NCBI RefSeq assembly: GCF_946478805.1
Contig: NZ_CAMLDC010000008.1
Location: 62,001-126,000, forward strand
Origin: an uncultured Fluviicola sp.
GTDB taxonomy: Bacteria; Bacteroidota; Bacteroidia; Flavobacteriales; Crocinitomicaceae
Direction: 5' to 3'
DNA length: 64,000 nucleotides
Made by a program: the position numbers and the translations under genes. The stretch's first letter is position 1; each line of letters begins with the position of its first letter. Of this stretch, positions 8,762 through 17,945 are shown in pieces. The notes beneath the pieces are model-generated. The model saw only the letters and a program-made list of their open reading frames with translations, was not told the DNA's origin and did not search any database.

Positions 8762-10099
8762 TTATAATCGATATTCTTCAATTTTGCGATACAAGGTGGC
8801 AATGCCAATCTCCAAAAGTCTGGCAGCTTCAGCTTTGTTGCCTTTTGTGTGGTTTAAAACCTTCAAAATATGGAGTTTTTCAACGCTTGCCATCGAGAAA
8901 GCAGACAGTGTATTGTTTTTCTGTTCGTGAAGAGATTGAAATTCGGGTGGAAGGTCATCAACAGTGAGTGTATCTCTATCTGCCAAGATTACCGCCCGCT
9001 CCACAATATTTTTTAACTCACGAATATTTCCAGGCCAGGAGTACAGGCTCAATTTTTCAAGAAAACCTTCATCAATCCCAAATGTTTTGTGATTCGATTT
9101 TGCAGAAAATTGTTCAACGAAATGCTTGGTCAATGACCTAATGTCTTTTAAACGACTACTTAATGAGGGCAATTCGACTTGAAATACATTTAATCGGAAA
9201 TATAGGTCGGAACGAAAACGTTGTTCCTCTGATTCTCTTTTGAGGTCTCTATTGGTTGCGGCTATCAGGCGAAAGTTTGAATGGCTCGGTTTCGTATCAC
9301 CGATTTTTAAATATTCCGAGGTTTCCAGCAGACGTAGTAATTTTGCCTGTAACTCAAGTGGCATTTCACCTATTTCATCTAAGAAAAGGGTTCCTCCATT
9401 GGCTTCTTCAAGCAACCCTTTTTGATCCTTTATCGCTCCTGTAAATGAACCCTGTTTGTGTCCAAATAATTCACTTTCCAAAATTTCTTTACTGAATGTG
9501 CTGCAATTGAGTGCTACAAAACTGTTGTTTGAACGATTACTTGCCAGATGAATTGCTTCTGCAAATACTTCTTTTCCGGTTCCTGTTTCGCCTGTAAGCA
9601 GTACACTGGCATCTGTTCCGGCAACTTTCTTTGCCAGCTCGATTGCTTTTGTAATGGCTGGTGAGGTTCCTATGATGGAATCAAAGGTGTATTTTTTACC
9701 AACCCGTTTTTCCAGGTTGCGTACGCGTTTTCTGAGTTCTACTTTTTCAAATGCGCGGGAAAGTAATGGGATGATTTTGTCGTTGTCATTGCCTTTGACA
9801 ATGTAATCGAATGCCCCATCCTTCATAGCTTGCACGCTGTCAGAAATATTTCCGAAAGCAGTAAGGAGAATAATCTCCACATCCGGATATAATTCTTTGA
9901 TTTTTGGAACCAGCTCGATGCCATTTCCATCAGGTAATTTGACATCACATAAAATGACATCACTTGCCTTTTGTGCAAGTTTCTTCAATCCTGATTCGCA
10001 ATCTCCAGCTTCACAAACATCATATCCTTCAGAGCGGATAATTCTGGCAAGTAAAGAACGGTGCTTTTCTTCGTCATCGATAATCAGGATGTTTTTCAC
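8762..10099 (-). CDS. Sigma-54-dependent response regulator (NtrC/ZraR type)
   Basis: The 445-aa protein has a receiver domain (residues 1-120; acidic pocket D8/D9, phospho-acceptor D52 in CDVKLPDGNG, T80, K102), a AAA+ domain (about 140-375; Walker A GETGTGKE 170-177, Walker B GGTLFLDEIG 235-244) and a Fis-type helix-turn-helix at the C-terminus (KAEAARLLEIGIATLYRKI). The sigma-54 contact loop reads GSFTGA (217-222) in place of GAFTGA; the change is a conservative Ala-to-Ser. It would activate sigma-54 promoters from enhancer sites. It lies immediately upstream of the kdp string, which otherwise lacks a KdpE-type regulator. I infer that it is the partner of the histidine kinase at 1-1076 and controls kdp. 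Confidence 0.95.
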   Translation of the reverse strand: MKNILIIDDEEKHRSLLARIIRSEGYDVCEAGDCESGLKKLAQKASDVILCDVKLPDGNGIELVPKIKELYPDVEIILLTAFGNISDSVQAMKDGAFDYIVKGNDNDKIIPLLSRAFEKVELRKRVRNLEKRVGKKYTFDSIIGTSPAITKAIELAKKVAGTDASVLLTGETGTGKEVFAEAIHLASNRSNNSFVALNCSTFSKEILESELFGHKQGSFTGAIKDQKGLLEEANGGTLFLDEIGEMPLELQAKLLRLLETSEYLKIGDTKPSHSNFRLIAATNRDLKRESEEQRFRSDLYFRLNVFQVELPSLSSRLKDIRSLTKHFVEQFSAKSNHKTFGIDEGFLEKLSLYSWPGNIRELKNIVERAVILADRDTLTVDDLPPEFQSLHEQKNNTLSAFSMASVEKLHILKVLNHTKGNKAEAARLLEIGIATLYRKIEEYRL

Positions 10100-10422
10100 A
10101 TAAAAGATTTAATGATACAAATCTACGAGATTGTTTTCAGAGTTCAATTGTCTATGCTGAAAATAGAGATGCGGAGATTTTCTTTCGGTAATTTTACTGT
10201 AGAGATCAATTCTGAAAAGATAGAAGGGACTTTATGAATTATTGACTTGCTGGGGGAATTCGGTTTTAAAACTCCTGCAAGGTCAATTTAAAGCTTCGGT
10301 GTTTCTAAAGACTCTTCCGCGGAAATTTATTTTGAATTCAGTATAGTATCCGCGAAGAAATCACCACAACTTTTAACGTATGTTCGTTTGCCCCATGGTC
10401 AATCATTCCGTAATTTTAAGGC
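10100..10422. other. Divergent intergenic region with the oxidoreductase promoter
   Basis: This 323-base gap separates the divergent regulator and oxidoreductase genes. Apart from the promoter at 10387-10418 I see no ORF, RNA gene or strong hairpin. Confidence 0.6.
10387..10418 (+). promoter_or_regulatory. Bacteroidota-type promoter of the LLM oxidoreductase
   Basis: TTTG (10387-10390) is followed after 20 bases by TAATTTTA (10411-10418), one mismatch from the TAnnTTTG -7 consensus. Transcription would begin about 4 bases later, practically at the ATG (10423), giving a leaderless or nearly leaderless mRNA. Confidence 0.5.
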
Positions 10423-11427
10423 ATGAAAAAAATCACATACTCCGTCTTGGATTTATCCATGATTACCAAAGACGGTAACGCAGCAACAGCAATCAAAAGA
10501 ACAGTAGATTTAGCACAAAAAGCAGAGGAACTAGGGTATGAACGCGTTTGGTTGGCCGAGCATCACAACATGGAGTTTATTGCCAGTTCGGCAACTTCCG
10601 TATTGATTGCTCATGTCGCCGGACAAACCAAGCGTATCCGGGTCGGTTCCGGGGGAATTATGCTTCCGAATCACGCTCCGTTGGCGATTGCCGAACAATT
10701 CGGGACATTGGAAACCTTGTATCCTAACCGCATTGATCTGGGATTGGGAAGAGCTCCCGGAACAGACCAGCAAACGGCAATGGCTCTGAGAAGGGGAGAT
10801 TTGAATACGGCATATCAATTCCCGAATGATGTCGTCGCACTTCAAACGTATTTCAGTGAAAGCAACCGGACTTCTTCCGTACGTGCTTTTCCTGGTGAAG
10901 GATTAGATATCCCGATCTGGATTCTAGGTTCAAGTACAGACAGCGCATATTTGGCAGCAGAAATGGGACTTCCTTATGCTTTTGCGTCACATTTCGCCCC
11001 GAAACAGTTTAAAATCGCCACCCAGATTTACAGGAATAACTTTCGACCTTCGAAGTACCTGGATAAGCCTTATGTCCTTGCTTGTGTAAACGGGATTGCG
11101 GCTGATTCAAATGAAGAGGCGGAATTGTTATCCATGAGCCTGTACCAGATGTTCTCCGGAATTCTGACCAATGCACGTAAACCTTTGTCACCACCGATCC
11201 CGAATTTATTGGCAACCTGGCCGCAGGAATTAGTGGACGCGGTCCTCCCAATGACGGCGTGTACATTTGTTGGAGATAAGGATACCTTAATTGAGAAATT
11301 CAGTCAATTTATCGAAGAGCATGGTGTGAACGAATTAATGATCACCGGGAATATTTTCGACAATGAGAAACGATTGAAGTCGTATTCCATTTTGGCGGAG
11401 GTTTTTCAGGCTATCAATCAGTCATAA
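10423..11427 (+). CDS. LLM-class flavin-dependent oxidoreductase (luciferase-like)
   Basis: The 334-aa protein is a TIM-barrel luciferase-like monooxygenase. Family features include the N-terminal strand (YSVLDLSMI), the [10 protein letters not shown] motif, [17 protein letters not shown] and [11 protein letters not shown], which together bind reduced flavin. It resembles the MsnO8/YhbW group, usually annotated as alkanal monooxygenase-like, with no known substrate. It stands alone after a promoter of its own and a flavin reductase is not adjacent. The start ATG agrees with the family's first strand. True bioluminescence is unlikely because there is no luxB or luxCDE nearby. Confidence 0.9.
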   Translation: MKKITYSVLDLSMITKDGNAATAIKRTVDLAQKAEELGYERVWLAEHHNMEFIASSATSVLIAHVAGQTKRIRVGSGGIMLPNHAPLAIAEQFGTLETLYPNRIDLGLGRAPGTDQQTAMALRRGDLNTAYQFPNDVVALQTYFSESNRTSSVRAFPGEGLDIPIWILGSSTDSAYLAAEMGLPYAFASHFAPKQFKIATQIYRNNFRPSKYLDKPYVLACVNGIAADSNEEAELLSMSLYQMFSGILTNARKPLSPPIPNLLATWPQELVDAVLPMTACTFVGDKDTLIEKFSQFIEEHGVNELMITGNIFDNEKRLKSYSILAEVFQAINQS

Positions 11428-11469
11428 TCCCGGAAATTGTGTAGTTTCATTGCAGCAATCAGTTAACCG

Positions 11470-12192
11470 ATGAACAAATCTTACTACATAATCCCTTTGA
11501 TTTTCCTTTTACAGGGAGTTTTCCTTTCATGTAATACCAATCAAAGTCAAAAAAAAGAACTTTCCAAAGAAGAGGGATCCGTTCAGAAAACAGATTCCTC
11601 TTTTGTCCGGAAGAAAAGTGTTTATGATGATCTTTTGAAGAAATTCAAGAAGATATCTTTTGATACACTGATGGTCGAGTATCACTATGATACGAAAGAT
11701 AAGAGATACCGTGGAACAGAGTTGACGCTGAAAGAAGCAAAATCGCTGAATATAGAATATACAGAACCTTCTTATGGTAAATTGTCGGGAGTGTTTGCCT
11801 GCTATCAGTTTCAGATTGATTCTATCCGTACGGGATTGATTGCCCGGATTCCGGCTGAGTATGAGTCTACATCAATCGGATTGTTCATTCTCGATAACAG
11901 AAAAGATAAGATCGAAAGCGGATCTTTTCACTTGGGCGCCATTTTCGGAGACGCAGGTGATGCCTACCAACGGATTTCATGGCTCTTTAGAACAAAAAAT
12001 AATCAGTTTCATTCCTTCGTTTATGATTATTCCTCCTATAATCACGAAGTTGAGGATACTTCAGATCATACAATTGAGAAATGGACATCCTACTTTTTAA
12101 TTGACTGCATGACGCCTAAATTTGATACGGTCTCAAAAGATGAAACCCAATTGAAAAAACGATTCAAGCGTGTTTTGAAAAAAGTGGAGTAA
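11470..12192 (+). CDS. Predicted lipoprotein of unknown function
   Basis: The 240-aa protein starts with a lipoprotein signal peptide (MNKSYYIIPLIFLLQGVFLSC) whose Cys21 would be lipidated after cleavage. A charged, low-complexity linker (about 22-50) is followed by a mixed alpha/beta domain with several aromatic strands (CYQFQIDSIRTGLIARIPAE; SFHLGAIFGDAGDAYQRISW). I do not recognise the family. It begins 42 bases after the oxidoreductase and could be co-transcribed, but no functional link is visible. It probably faces the periplasm or the cell surface. Confidence 0.75.
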   Translation: MNKSYYIIPLIFLLQGVFLSCNTNQSQKKELSKEEGSVQKTDSSFVRKKSVYDDLLKKFKKISFDTLMVEYHYDTKDKRYRGTELTLKEAKSLNIEYTEPSYGKLSGVFACYQFQIDSIRTGLIARIPAEYESTSIGLFILDNRKDKIESGSFHLGAIFGDAGDAYQRISWLFRTKNNQFHSFVYDYSSYNHEVEDTSDHTIEKWTSYFLIDCMTPKFDTVSKDETQLKKRFKRVLKKVE

Positions 12193-12289
12193 GCCATTAT
12201 AGAATCAGAAGCAGGAGTAAAATTCAAAAAACATCTCCTAATTCGGCCAAAATTAGTAAGTTCATATCCTAAAATCAAACCCACATTTA

Positions 12290-12937
12290 ATGGAAACTGG
12301 ACCAATCAATGAACAGGCAAATTTATTGCATTTAGAAGCACGGGAAGCAGGACAAGCCGGAAATTACCAATTGGCAATTGAAAAATTACTGGAAGCTATG
12401 AAAATCGAACCTTTGTGGGCTTACCCGGTTTATGATTTGGCATTTACCTACCTGTTAGTAGGCGATTTTGTAAATGCATTGAAATATTACCGTGAAACAG
12501 ATGCTTTAGAGCCGGACGGTTTTTTCACAACAAAAACGGCGATCTACACATTGGAAGGGGAGATCGCTGGTCTTTTCCCTGAGGGTTTGTACACCTTCTA
12601 CATGCAAATAGAATGGACGGATGAACCGGAAAAGAAATACCATATTGCAAAACAAATTGTAGATAATGTTCCTGCATTTGCACCGGCATGGAAGGAAATT
12701 GCCTATTTACAGACAGATCCGGAGGAACGTTTGTTTTCAATTGAACAAGGACTGGCAGGAAACCCGGATAGGGAAACGAAAGGAATCTTATTACTGAACA
12801 AGGCAATGATCTTTAGCGAAAAGGGAGATAAGGAAACAGCAAAAAAATTGCTTTCTGAGATCATAGAATCCCAGGAAACGACTCTTTCCAACAGCGAAAT
12901 AGCCAAAGTCGCTTTGAAATCAATCAAGGATAACTGA
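12290..12937 (+). CDS. Small TPR-repeat protein
   Basis: The 215-aa protein has no signal peptide and contains tetratricopeptide-like helix pairs. The clearest are at about 10-45 (LLHLEAREAGQAGNYQLAIE) and 46-78 (AYPVYDLAFTYLLVGDFVNA), with a degenerate pair near 168-200 (ILLLNKAMIFSEKGDKETAK). TPRs mediate protein contacts; the partner is unknown. It has its own terminator downstream and appears monocistronic. Confidence 0.8.
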   Translation: METGPINEQANLLHLEAREAGQAGNYQLAIEKLLEAMKIEPLWAYPVYDLAFTYLLVGDFVNALKYYRETDALEPDGFFTTKTAIYTLEGEIAGLFPEGLYTFYMQIEWTDEPEKKYHIAKQIVDNVPAFAPAWKEIAYLQTDPEERLFSIEQGLAGNPDRETKGILLLNKAMIFSEKGDKETAKKLLSEIIESQETTLSNSEIAKVALKSIKDN

Positions 12938-12951
12938 TATATATGATTGAA

Positions 12952-12979
12952 ATCCCTCTGTCAGAAATGACCGGGGGAT
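12952..12979 (+). terminator. Intrinsic terminator
   Basis: ATCCCTCTGTCA pairs with TGACCGGGGGAT (one mismatch and one G-T pair) around a GAAA tetraloop, followed by a run of Ts. It lies 15 bases after the TPR gene stop. Confidence 0.85.
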
Positions 12980-13119
12980 TTTTTTGTCCAAGAATTAGTG
13001 AATATGTTAATATTTGATGTCCTAAATATTTAAATCGTTAAGAGTTTGGATTTCAATGAATCAGGAGCAACCATACGAACAAACCTTCGTCTTCGTGATA
13101 AGCTATAATACTTGTACTT

Positions 13120-14559
13120 ATGAAAAGATGGTTACTACTCATTTCTTTGACTTCCGGCTTTGCCTTTGGTCAATCCACTCAACTGATTTCTGTTGAAGAA
13201 TACAATCAGTTGAAAGTAAGCGGGACTTTAGATCCGGCAGTTAATTACCAATTAACGACAAATACGGATAATCCGGTTGTTCATTATTCCGGCTCCCAGG
13301 AGAAGAATGGTGTTTGTAACTGTATGGTTCCTTTAGACAGTACATTTATATTGGCAATGATGCCGAATGATGACCAATATTCGAACCTTATTTCATTGCC
13401 CTTCACGTTTGATTTTTACGGGAACACATACAATTCATTGTATATCAATAACAATGGAAATATTTCTTTTTTGGCGCAGTACAGTACATTTACTGCGAAT
13501 CCTTTTCCCGATGCAAGTTATAATATGATTGCACCGTTCTGGGGAGATGTGGATACAAGAGATTCCACAATGACGGGAAGTATTGGAAATGTTTGGTTTA
13601 AAATGACTCCGAATGCATTGGTAGTTGTTTGGGATCATGTAGGTTATTTCAATACACATGGAGATAAGACAAATACATTCCAATTAGTTATTTCCGATGG
13701 TACGGATCCATTGATCCCAATTGGGAACAACGTTTCTTTCTGTTATTCCGATATGCAATGGACAACAGGTGATGCTTCTTCAGGAATTGCAGGTTTCGGT
13801 GGAGTTCCTGCTACAGTCGGTGTGAACTACGGAAATGGGGTAGATTACTTCCAGGTAGGACGATTTGATCAACCGGGAACCGGTTTTGACGGACCTTACA
13901 ATAACTCAGATCAGGTTGACTTCCTGGATAACATGGAAATGTACTTCAATGTTGCTGGAGCAAGTTCTTCAAACACACCTCCAATGGTTATCGCATCTGG
14001 AATTTGTGATACGATCGACGTTTATTCCGGAGACACCTTGAAATCAATTCACACAGTAGATTTCACTGTAATGGTTGCAACTCCTGAAATCAATCAGACA
14101 TTACAGGTTGGCGTAACATGCCCGGCGTATCCGAATGCAATTTCTGTGACTCAGACACCTATCGGAAATGAGTTCGTTGTTGTGGATGTTACATTTGATG
14201 CAACATTGGTTCCTCCGGGAATGTACAACGTCTTGATCACATCGACAGATAACGGTACTCCGGTTGCAACAACTACGAAATCCATTCCGATTCACGTTCA
14301 GGCAAATACACTTGGATTGACTGAATTTGAGAATACGTTCTCCATTTATCCGAATCCGGGATACGACAAATTGAACATCCAGTTGAACAATGGTAAACAG
14401 GCAGTAGTAGAATTGGTTGATTTACTTGGAAACTCAGTTTATTCAGGTGAGATCGGTTCCACAAAATCAATAGATATTGCGCATTTGAATGCCGGAATTT
14501 ATGTTGTGAAAGTGACAATGGACAATCAGGTGTCAAGTACCAGATTCATCAAGAACTAG
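13120..14559 (+). CDS. Secreted nidogen-like domain protein with T9SS sorting domain
   Basis: The 479-aa protein has a signal peptide (MKRWLLLISLTSGFAFGQ). Residues about 85-280 look like a nidogen-like (NIDO) domain: FTFDFYGNTYNSLYINNNGN, NMIAPFWGDVDTRD, ALVVVWDHVGYF. An Ig-like segment follows (about 290-395). The last 75 residues (FSIYPNPGYDKLNIQL to the end) form a type A sorting domain that targets cargo to the type IX secretion system for surface attachment or release. NIDO domains are extracellular adhesion modules, so an adhesin-like role is a reasonable inference. It is monocistronic, with a strong terminator. Confidence 0.92.
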   Translation: MKRWLLLISLTSGFAFGQSTQLISVEEYNQLKVSGTLDPAVNYQLTTNTDNPVVHYSGSQEKNGVCNCMVPLDSTFILAMMPNDDQYSNLISLPFTFDFYGNTYNSLYINNNGNISFLAQYSTFTANPFPDASYNMIAPFWGDVDTRDSTMTGSIGNVWFKMTPNALVVVWDHVGYFNTHGDKTNTFQLVISDGTDPLIPIGNNVSFCYSDMQWTTGDASSGIAGFGGVPATVGVNYGNGVDYFQVGRFDQPGTGFDGPYNNSDQVDFLDNMEMYFNVAGASSSNTPPMVIASGICDTIDVYSGDTLKSIHTVDFTVMVATPEINQTLQVGVTCPAYPNAISVTQTPIGNEFVVVDVTFDATLVPPGMYNVLITSTDNGTPVATTTKSIPIHVQANTLGLTEFENTFSIYPNPGYDKLNIQLNNGKQAVVELVDLLGNSVYSGEIGSTKSIDIAHLNAGIYVVKVTMDNQVSSTRFIKN

Positions 14560-14579
14560 GAATCACAATTATATTTTGA

Positions 14580-14609
14580 AATCCCGCTATTCTATGCAAT
14601 AGCGGGATT
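14580..14609 (+). terminator. Intrinsic terminator
   Basis: A 12-bp perfect stem (AATCCCGCTATT / AATAGCGGGATT) with a 6-base loop is followed by a run of Ts, 20 bases after the T9SS cargo gene. Confidence 0.95.
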
Positions 14610-14753
14610 TTTTTTGCGTTATTATCTTTGAATAAGTAGTTCATTGATAGTATTTTGAACTTTTCATTTTTAATAACCTGTTCATAAACTTTCCTAAAAC
14701 TTTCGGAGCCTCATCCATTTTTCCTTAATTTTATAGAAACTCAATGATAGCGT

Positions 14754-16154
14754 ATGTTTGACTGGGAAGACGATAGTGACAATTTTGAGAACCACCTGAA
14801 TGATGATTTGGCACGTTTCGAATCGCAACTAGAGGCTAACTCGGTTGGATTTTTCGACAGTGACCGTTTAGAGGCAATCATAGACCATTACTTGATGAAT
14901 GGTAATTATTCCAAAGGAGAATTGGCAGCAGAAATCGGAATTCAGCAATATCCATTCAACACTTTATTTCAAATTCGCAGGGCACAGGCAATGTCTGGTT
15001 TGGGCAAATTGAAAGAAGCTTTGGAATTATTGGATTCTGCCGAGCAGATCGATTCGGAATCCATGGAGCTTTTTTTAACTAAAGCAACGATATTCAGCCA
15101 ATTAAGGGATAGTAAAAGAGCAGTGAACTTTTTCCGCAGGGCGCTTGAATTGGCAGACAGGGAAGAGAAGGATGAGATATTCCTGGACCTGGCAACCGAA
15201 TTAGAGCAATTGAAGGACTTTAAGTCTGCGGTTGAAGTTCTGGAAGAAGCCATGCGTTCCAATCCTAAAAATGAGGGAGCTTTGTACGAATTGGCTTTCT
15301 GTTTTGACCAATTGGGAAATAATGCCCGGGCGATTCAGACCTATAGACGATTTTTGGATGATAATCCTTATTCGTTCACAGCTTGGTATAACCTGGGTAA
15401 TACCTATTCGAAAGAAGAAAAATTTAGTGACGCAATTACTGCATACGAATATTGTGTAGCCATTAATGATCGGTTTTCGCCGGCTTATTTCAACATGGGG
15501 AACGCACAATTGACCGTTGAACAATACACGGAATCTATTGATTCTTTTGAACGTTGTATCGAGATCGATGGAGATGACCCCTTGACTTATTGTTATTTGG
15601 GTGAAGCCAATGAGCAGTTGAATAACTTGACCGTTGCCTGGGATTTTTACCAAAAAGCATTATCACTTTCCCCAACGTTGGCAGAAGCTTGGCTTGGATT
15701 AGGAATTGTAAAGGACTTACAAGGTCATCCGAAGGAAAGCTTGCATTATATCGAGAGAGCATTGGAGCTGGAACCGAATATGGATGGGTATTATCATGTA
15801 TATGCAGGAGCGCTTGAAAATGCCGGATTATTGGAGGAAGCAGAAGAAGCTTATTTGGCTTGCCTGACTCTGGATCCCGGAAATGAAGATTGTTTCTTTG
15901 ATTATGTGGACTTCTTGTTGGAACACCGTGTCGGCGAAGCGCGAACCTTCGTGGAAAATTACCTTTTAAAACATCATCTTTTTTTCTCTGCGCTTCCGAT
16001 TATTTACCTGAATTGGGTAGCTGGAAACAAAGAAGGCGCTAAAATGGTGTTGGTTGAATCCTTCAATAAAGATCCGGAAAAAACAAAAGATGTTTTTATT
16101 CGCTATCCGGAATTGGCAGATGTCCAAGAATTAGTAAATTTGACACGCTCTTAG
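14754..16154 (+). CDS. TPR-repeat protein, first gene of the comA string
   Basis: The 466-aa protein has an acidic N-terminus (MFDWEDDSDNFENHLNDDLA) and no signal peptide. It is made mostly of tetratricopeptide repeats from about residue 50 to 400; well-formed examples contain W..LG..Y...G....A (AWYNLGNTYSKEEKFSDAIT; AYFNMGNAQLTVEQYTESID; AWLGLGIVKDLQGHPKESLH). It would be a cytoplasmic scaffold. It lies 42 bases before the ComA start and is probably in one transcription unit with comA, the WD40, protease and Smr genes. Specific partners cannot be read from the sequence. Confidence 0.9.
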   Translation: MFDWEDDSDNFENHLNDDLARFESQLEANSVGFFDSDRLEAIIDHYLMNGNYSKGELAAEIGIQQYPFNTLFQIRRAQAMSGLGKLKEALELLDSAEQIDSESMELFLTKATIFSQLRDSKRAVNFFRRALELADREEKDEIFLDLATELEQLKDFKSAVEVLEEAMRSNPKNEGALYELAFCFDQLGNNARAIQTYRRFLDDNPYSFTAWYNLGNTYSKEEKFSDAITAYEYCVAINDRFSPAYFNMGNAQLTVEQYTESIDSFERCIEIDGDDPLTYCYLGEANEQLNNLTVAWDFYQKALSLSPTLAEAWLGLGIVKDLQGHPKESLHYIERALELEPNMDGYYHVYAGALENAGLLEEAEEAYLACLTLDPGNEDCFFDYVDFLLEHRVGEARTFVENYLLKHHLFFSALPIIYLNWVAGNKEGAKMVLVESFNKDPEKTKDVFIRYPELADVQELVNLTRS

Positions 16155-16196
16155 AGTTTAGTTTGACATTTGTCGATAGTACCCAATTTACAAAAA

Positions 16197-17018
16197 ATGA
16201 ATTTTAATTTACCTCATATCCCGGAACGCACTACACAGCCACGTAAAAACGGAATTACAATGATGATGGATAAGGGCCTGAGCTTGAACGAAGCGGAAAA
16301 CTTTATTCAGGCAAATGCGCATTTGACAGATATCGTGAAGTTTGGTTTTGGAACTGCATACGTTACAAACAATCTGGAAGAAAAACTCAAATTATACCGT
16401 TCTGCGGGTCTTAGACCTTATTTTGGAGGAACCCTTTTTGAAGCGTATTATGCACGTGGCCGTTTTGAAGACTATTTACGTGTATTGGATAAGTATGATT
16501 TGGACCTGGCAGAAATTTCCGATGGTTCTATCATTATCAATCACGATGAAAAATTGGAATTGATTCAGCGCTTGGCAAAAACAAGAACAGTTCTTTCTGA
16601 AGTTGGTTCAAAAGATTCAGGAATTCTGATCAGCCCGGGACGATGGATTAAAATGATGAGCTCCGAGTTGGAAGCCGGTTCATGGAAAGTGATTGCTGAA
16701 GGTCGGGAAGCTGGAAATGTAGGTGTTTTCCGTCCGAACGGAACTGCTCATACCATGTTGATCAATAAGATCATTGCGAAGGTTAAACCGGAAGATATCT
16801 TGTGGGAAGCTCCTCAAAAAAATCAACAGGTTTGGTTCGTCAAGCTATTTGGAGCTAACGTGAATCTTGGAAATATTGCACCGAATGAAGTGATTCCATT
16901 GGAATGTTTGCGTTTAGGACTGCGTGGAGATACATTCTTCGAGTTTCTTCCTGAGGATTATGCACAACGACTAAAACAAGTAGACTCAGACGAGCCTGAA
17001 GAAGAGGAAGAAGCATAA
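16197..17018 (+). CDS. comA: Phosphosulfolactate synthase
   Basis: ComA condenses sulfite with phosphoenolpyruvate to (2R)-phospho-3-sulfolactate. It is known from archaeal coenzyme M synthesis and has bacterial relatives that make sulfolactate. The family patterns are clear: LPHIPERTTQPRKNGITMMM, DKGLS, DIVKFGFGTAY, YFGGTLFEAYY and DLAEISDGSI, a TIM barrel. I chose the ATG at 16197 (273 aa), not the in-frame TTG at 16170, because the conserved region begins just after it. An acidic Glu-rich tail ends the protein. Its stop overlaps the next ATG by one base. No other coenzyme M gene is visible, so the product may feed sulfonate metabolism such as sulfonolipid precursors; that is speculation. 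Confidence 0.92.
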   Translation: MNFNLPHIPERTTQPRKNGITMMMDKGLSLNEAENFIQANAHLTDIVKFGFGTAYVTNNLEEKLKLYRSAGLRPYFGGTLFEAYYARGRFEDYLRVLDKYDLDLAEISDGSIIINHDEKLELIQRLAKTRTVLSEVGSKDSGILISPGRWIKMMSSELEAGSWKVIAEGREAGNVGVFRPNGTAHTMLINKIIAKVKPEDILWEAPQKNQQVWFVKLFGANVNLGNIAPNEVIPLECLRLGLRGDTFFEFLPEDYAQRLKQVDSDEPEEEEEA

Positions 17019-17911
17019 TGTTTCAAGCCAAAACTGTATTGAATGGGCATGCAGGACCGATTTATGCGGCTTCCTGGGATGGTGAATTCTTATACAGCTC
17101 TTCGGGAGACAAATATGTCACCCGTTGGGATTTGGCTGCAGGTCTTCAAGACTCTTCTTTTACAGTGAAATTGGAACATGCAGCTTACGTTTTGGAAACA
17201 GGTGGCCAATCCTGTTTTATCGGATGTACTGATGGAACCCTATTGTGTATCGATACGGCCAATAAAAAGATTGTCTGGGAACATAATTTCTTTGGGAATG
17301 CATGGTTTTCCCTATTGTTTGATCCAATCCGGAATTGGTTGCTAGCAGGTGATTCGGAAGGAAATCTGATAATCCTGGAACCTCAATCCGCAAAACAAAT
17401 TTTGCATCTTCCATTAGCAGCGGGAAAGATCAGGGCACTTACAGTTTCAGAAAACACGTGTTTTGTCAGTACACAACTAATTGGGATTTTAGTCTTTTCC
17501 TGTGAAAACTGGAACGAATTGGCTTCCTGGGAACCGAACGAATTGGGTAGCAATTCGCTTTTGGTAAATTCTGAGAAAAACGAGATCATCACTGCAGGTA
17601 GGGACGCACATATTGCAATCAGCAATTCAAATTATGAGGTGATCAAGCGGATACCGGCTCATTACCAAACAATTTACGGATTGTTGAAGCTGGAAAACCA
17701 ATTTATTACTGCTTCAATGGACAAGACGATCAAGGTCTGGAATGCTGATTTCTCAAAAGTGGAACAACGCATCGAATTTAAAAACGGTGGACACAATCGT
17801 TCGGTGAATGGAATGGTATGGATTGATAACCGGACTTTCGTAAGTTATGGAGACGATAAAAAAATCATTGTTTGGAAAAAAGACCCCTTGATTTCTTGGT
17901 CTGAAAATTGA
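17018..17911 (+). CDS. WD40-repeat protein
   Basis: The 297-aa protein consists of about seven short beta-propeller blades. Recognisable repeats include LNGHAGPIYAASWDGEFLYS with DKYVTRWD, and FITASMDKTIKVWNADFSKV near the C-terminus; the middle blades are degenerate. There is no signal peptide, so it is probably cytoplasmic. The start overlaps the comA stop (TAATG), which implies translational coupling. It may act as a scaffold together with the TPR protein upstream. WD40 proteins are uncommon as single-domain proteins in this kind of gene string. Confidence 0.88.
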   Translation: MFQAKTVLNGHAGPIYAASWDGEFLYSSSGDKYVTRWDLAAGLQDSSFTVKLEHAAYVLETGGQSCFIGCTDGTLLCIDTANKKIVWEHNFFGNAWFSLLFDPIRNWLLAGDSEGNLIILEPQSAKQILHLPLAAGKIRALTVSENTCFVSTQLIGILVFSCENWNELASWEPNELGSNSLLVNSEKNEIITAGRDAHIAISNSNYEVIKRIPAHYQTIYGLLKLENQFITASMDKTIKVWNADFSKVEQRIEFKNGGHNRSVNGMVWIDNRTFVSYGDDKKIIVWKKDPLISWSEN

Positions 17912-17945
17912 TTCTGAAAAAGGAATTTTGTACATTAGTATCATT

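Noticed and set aside
10423..11427. Luciferase-like gene as true bioluminescence (luxA)
   Set aside because: There is no partner luxB or aldehyde-producing luxCDE nearby; the family is mostly non-luminescent oxidoreductases.
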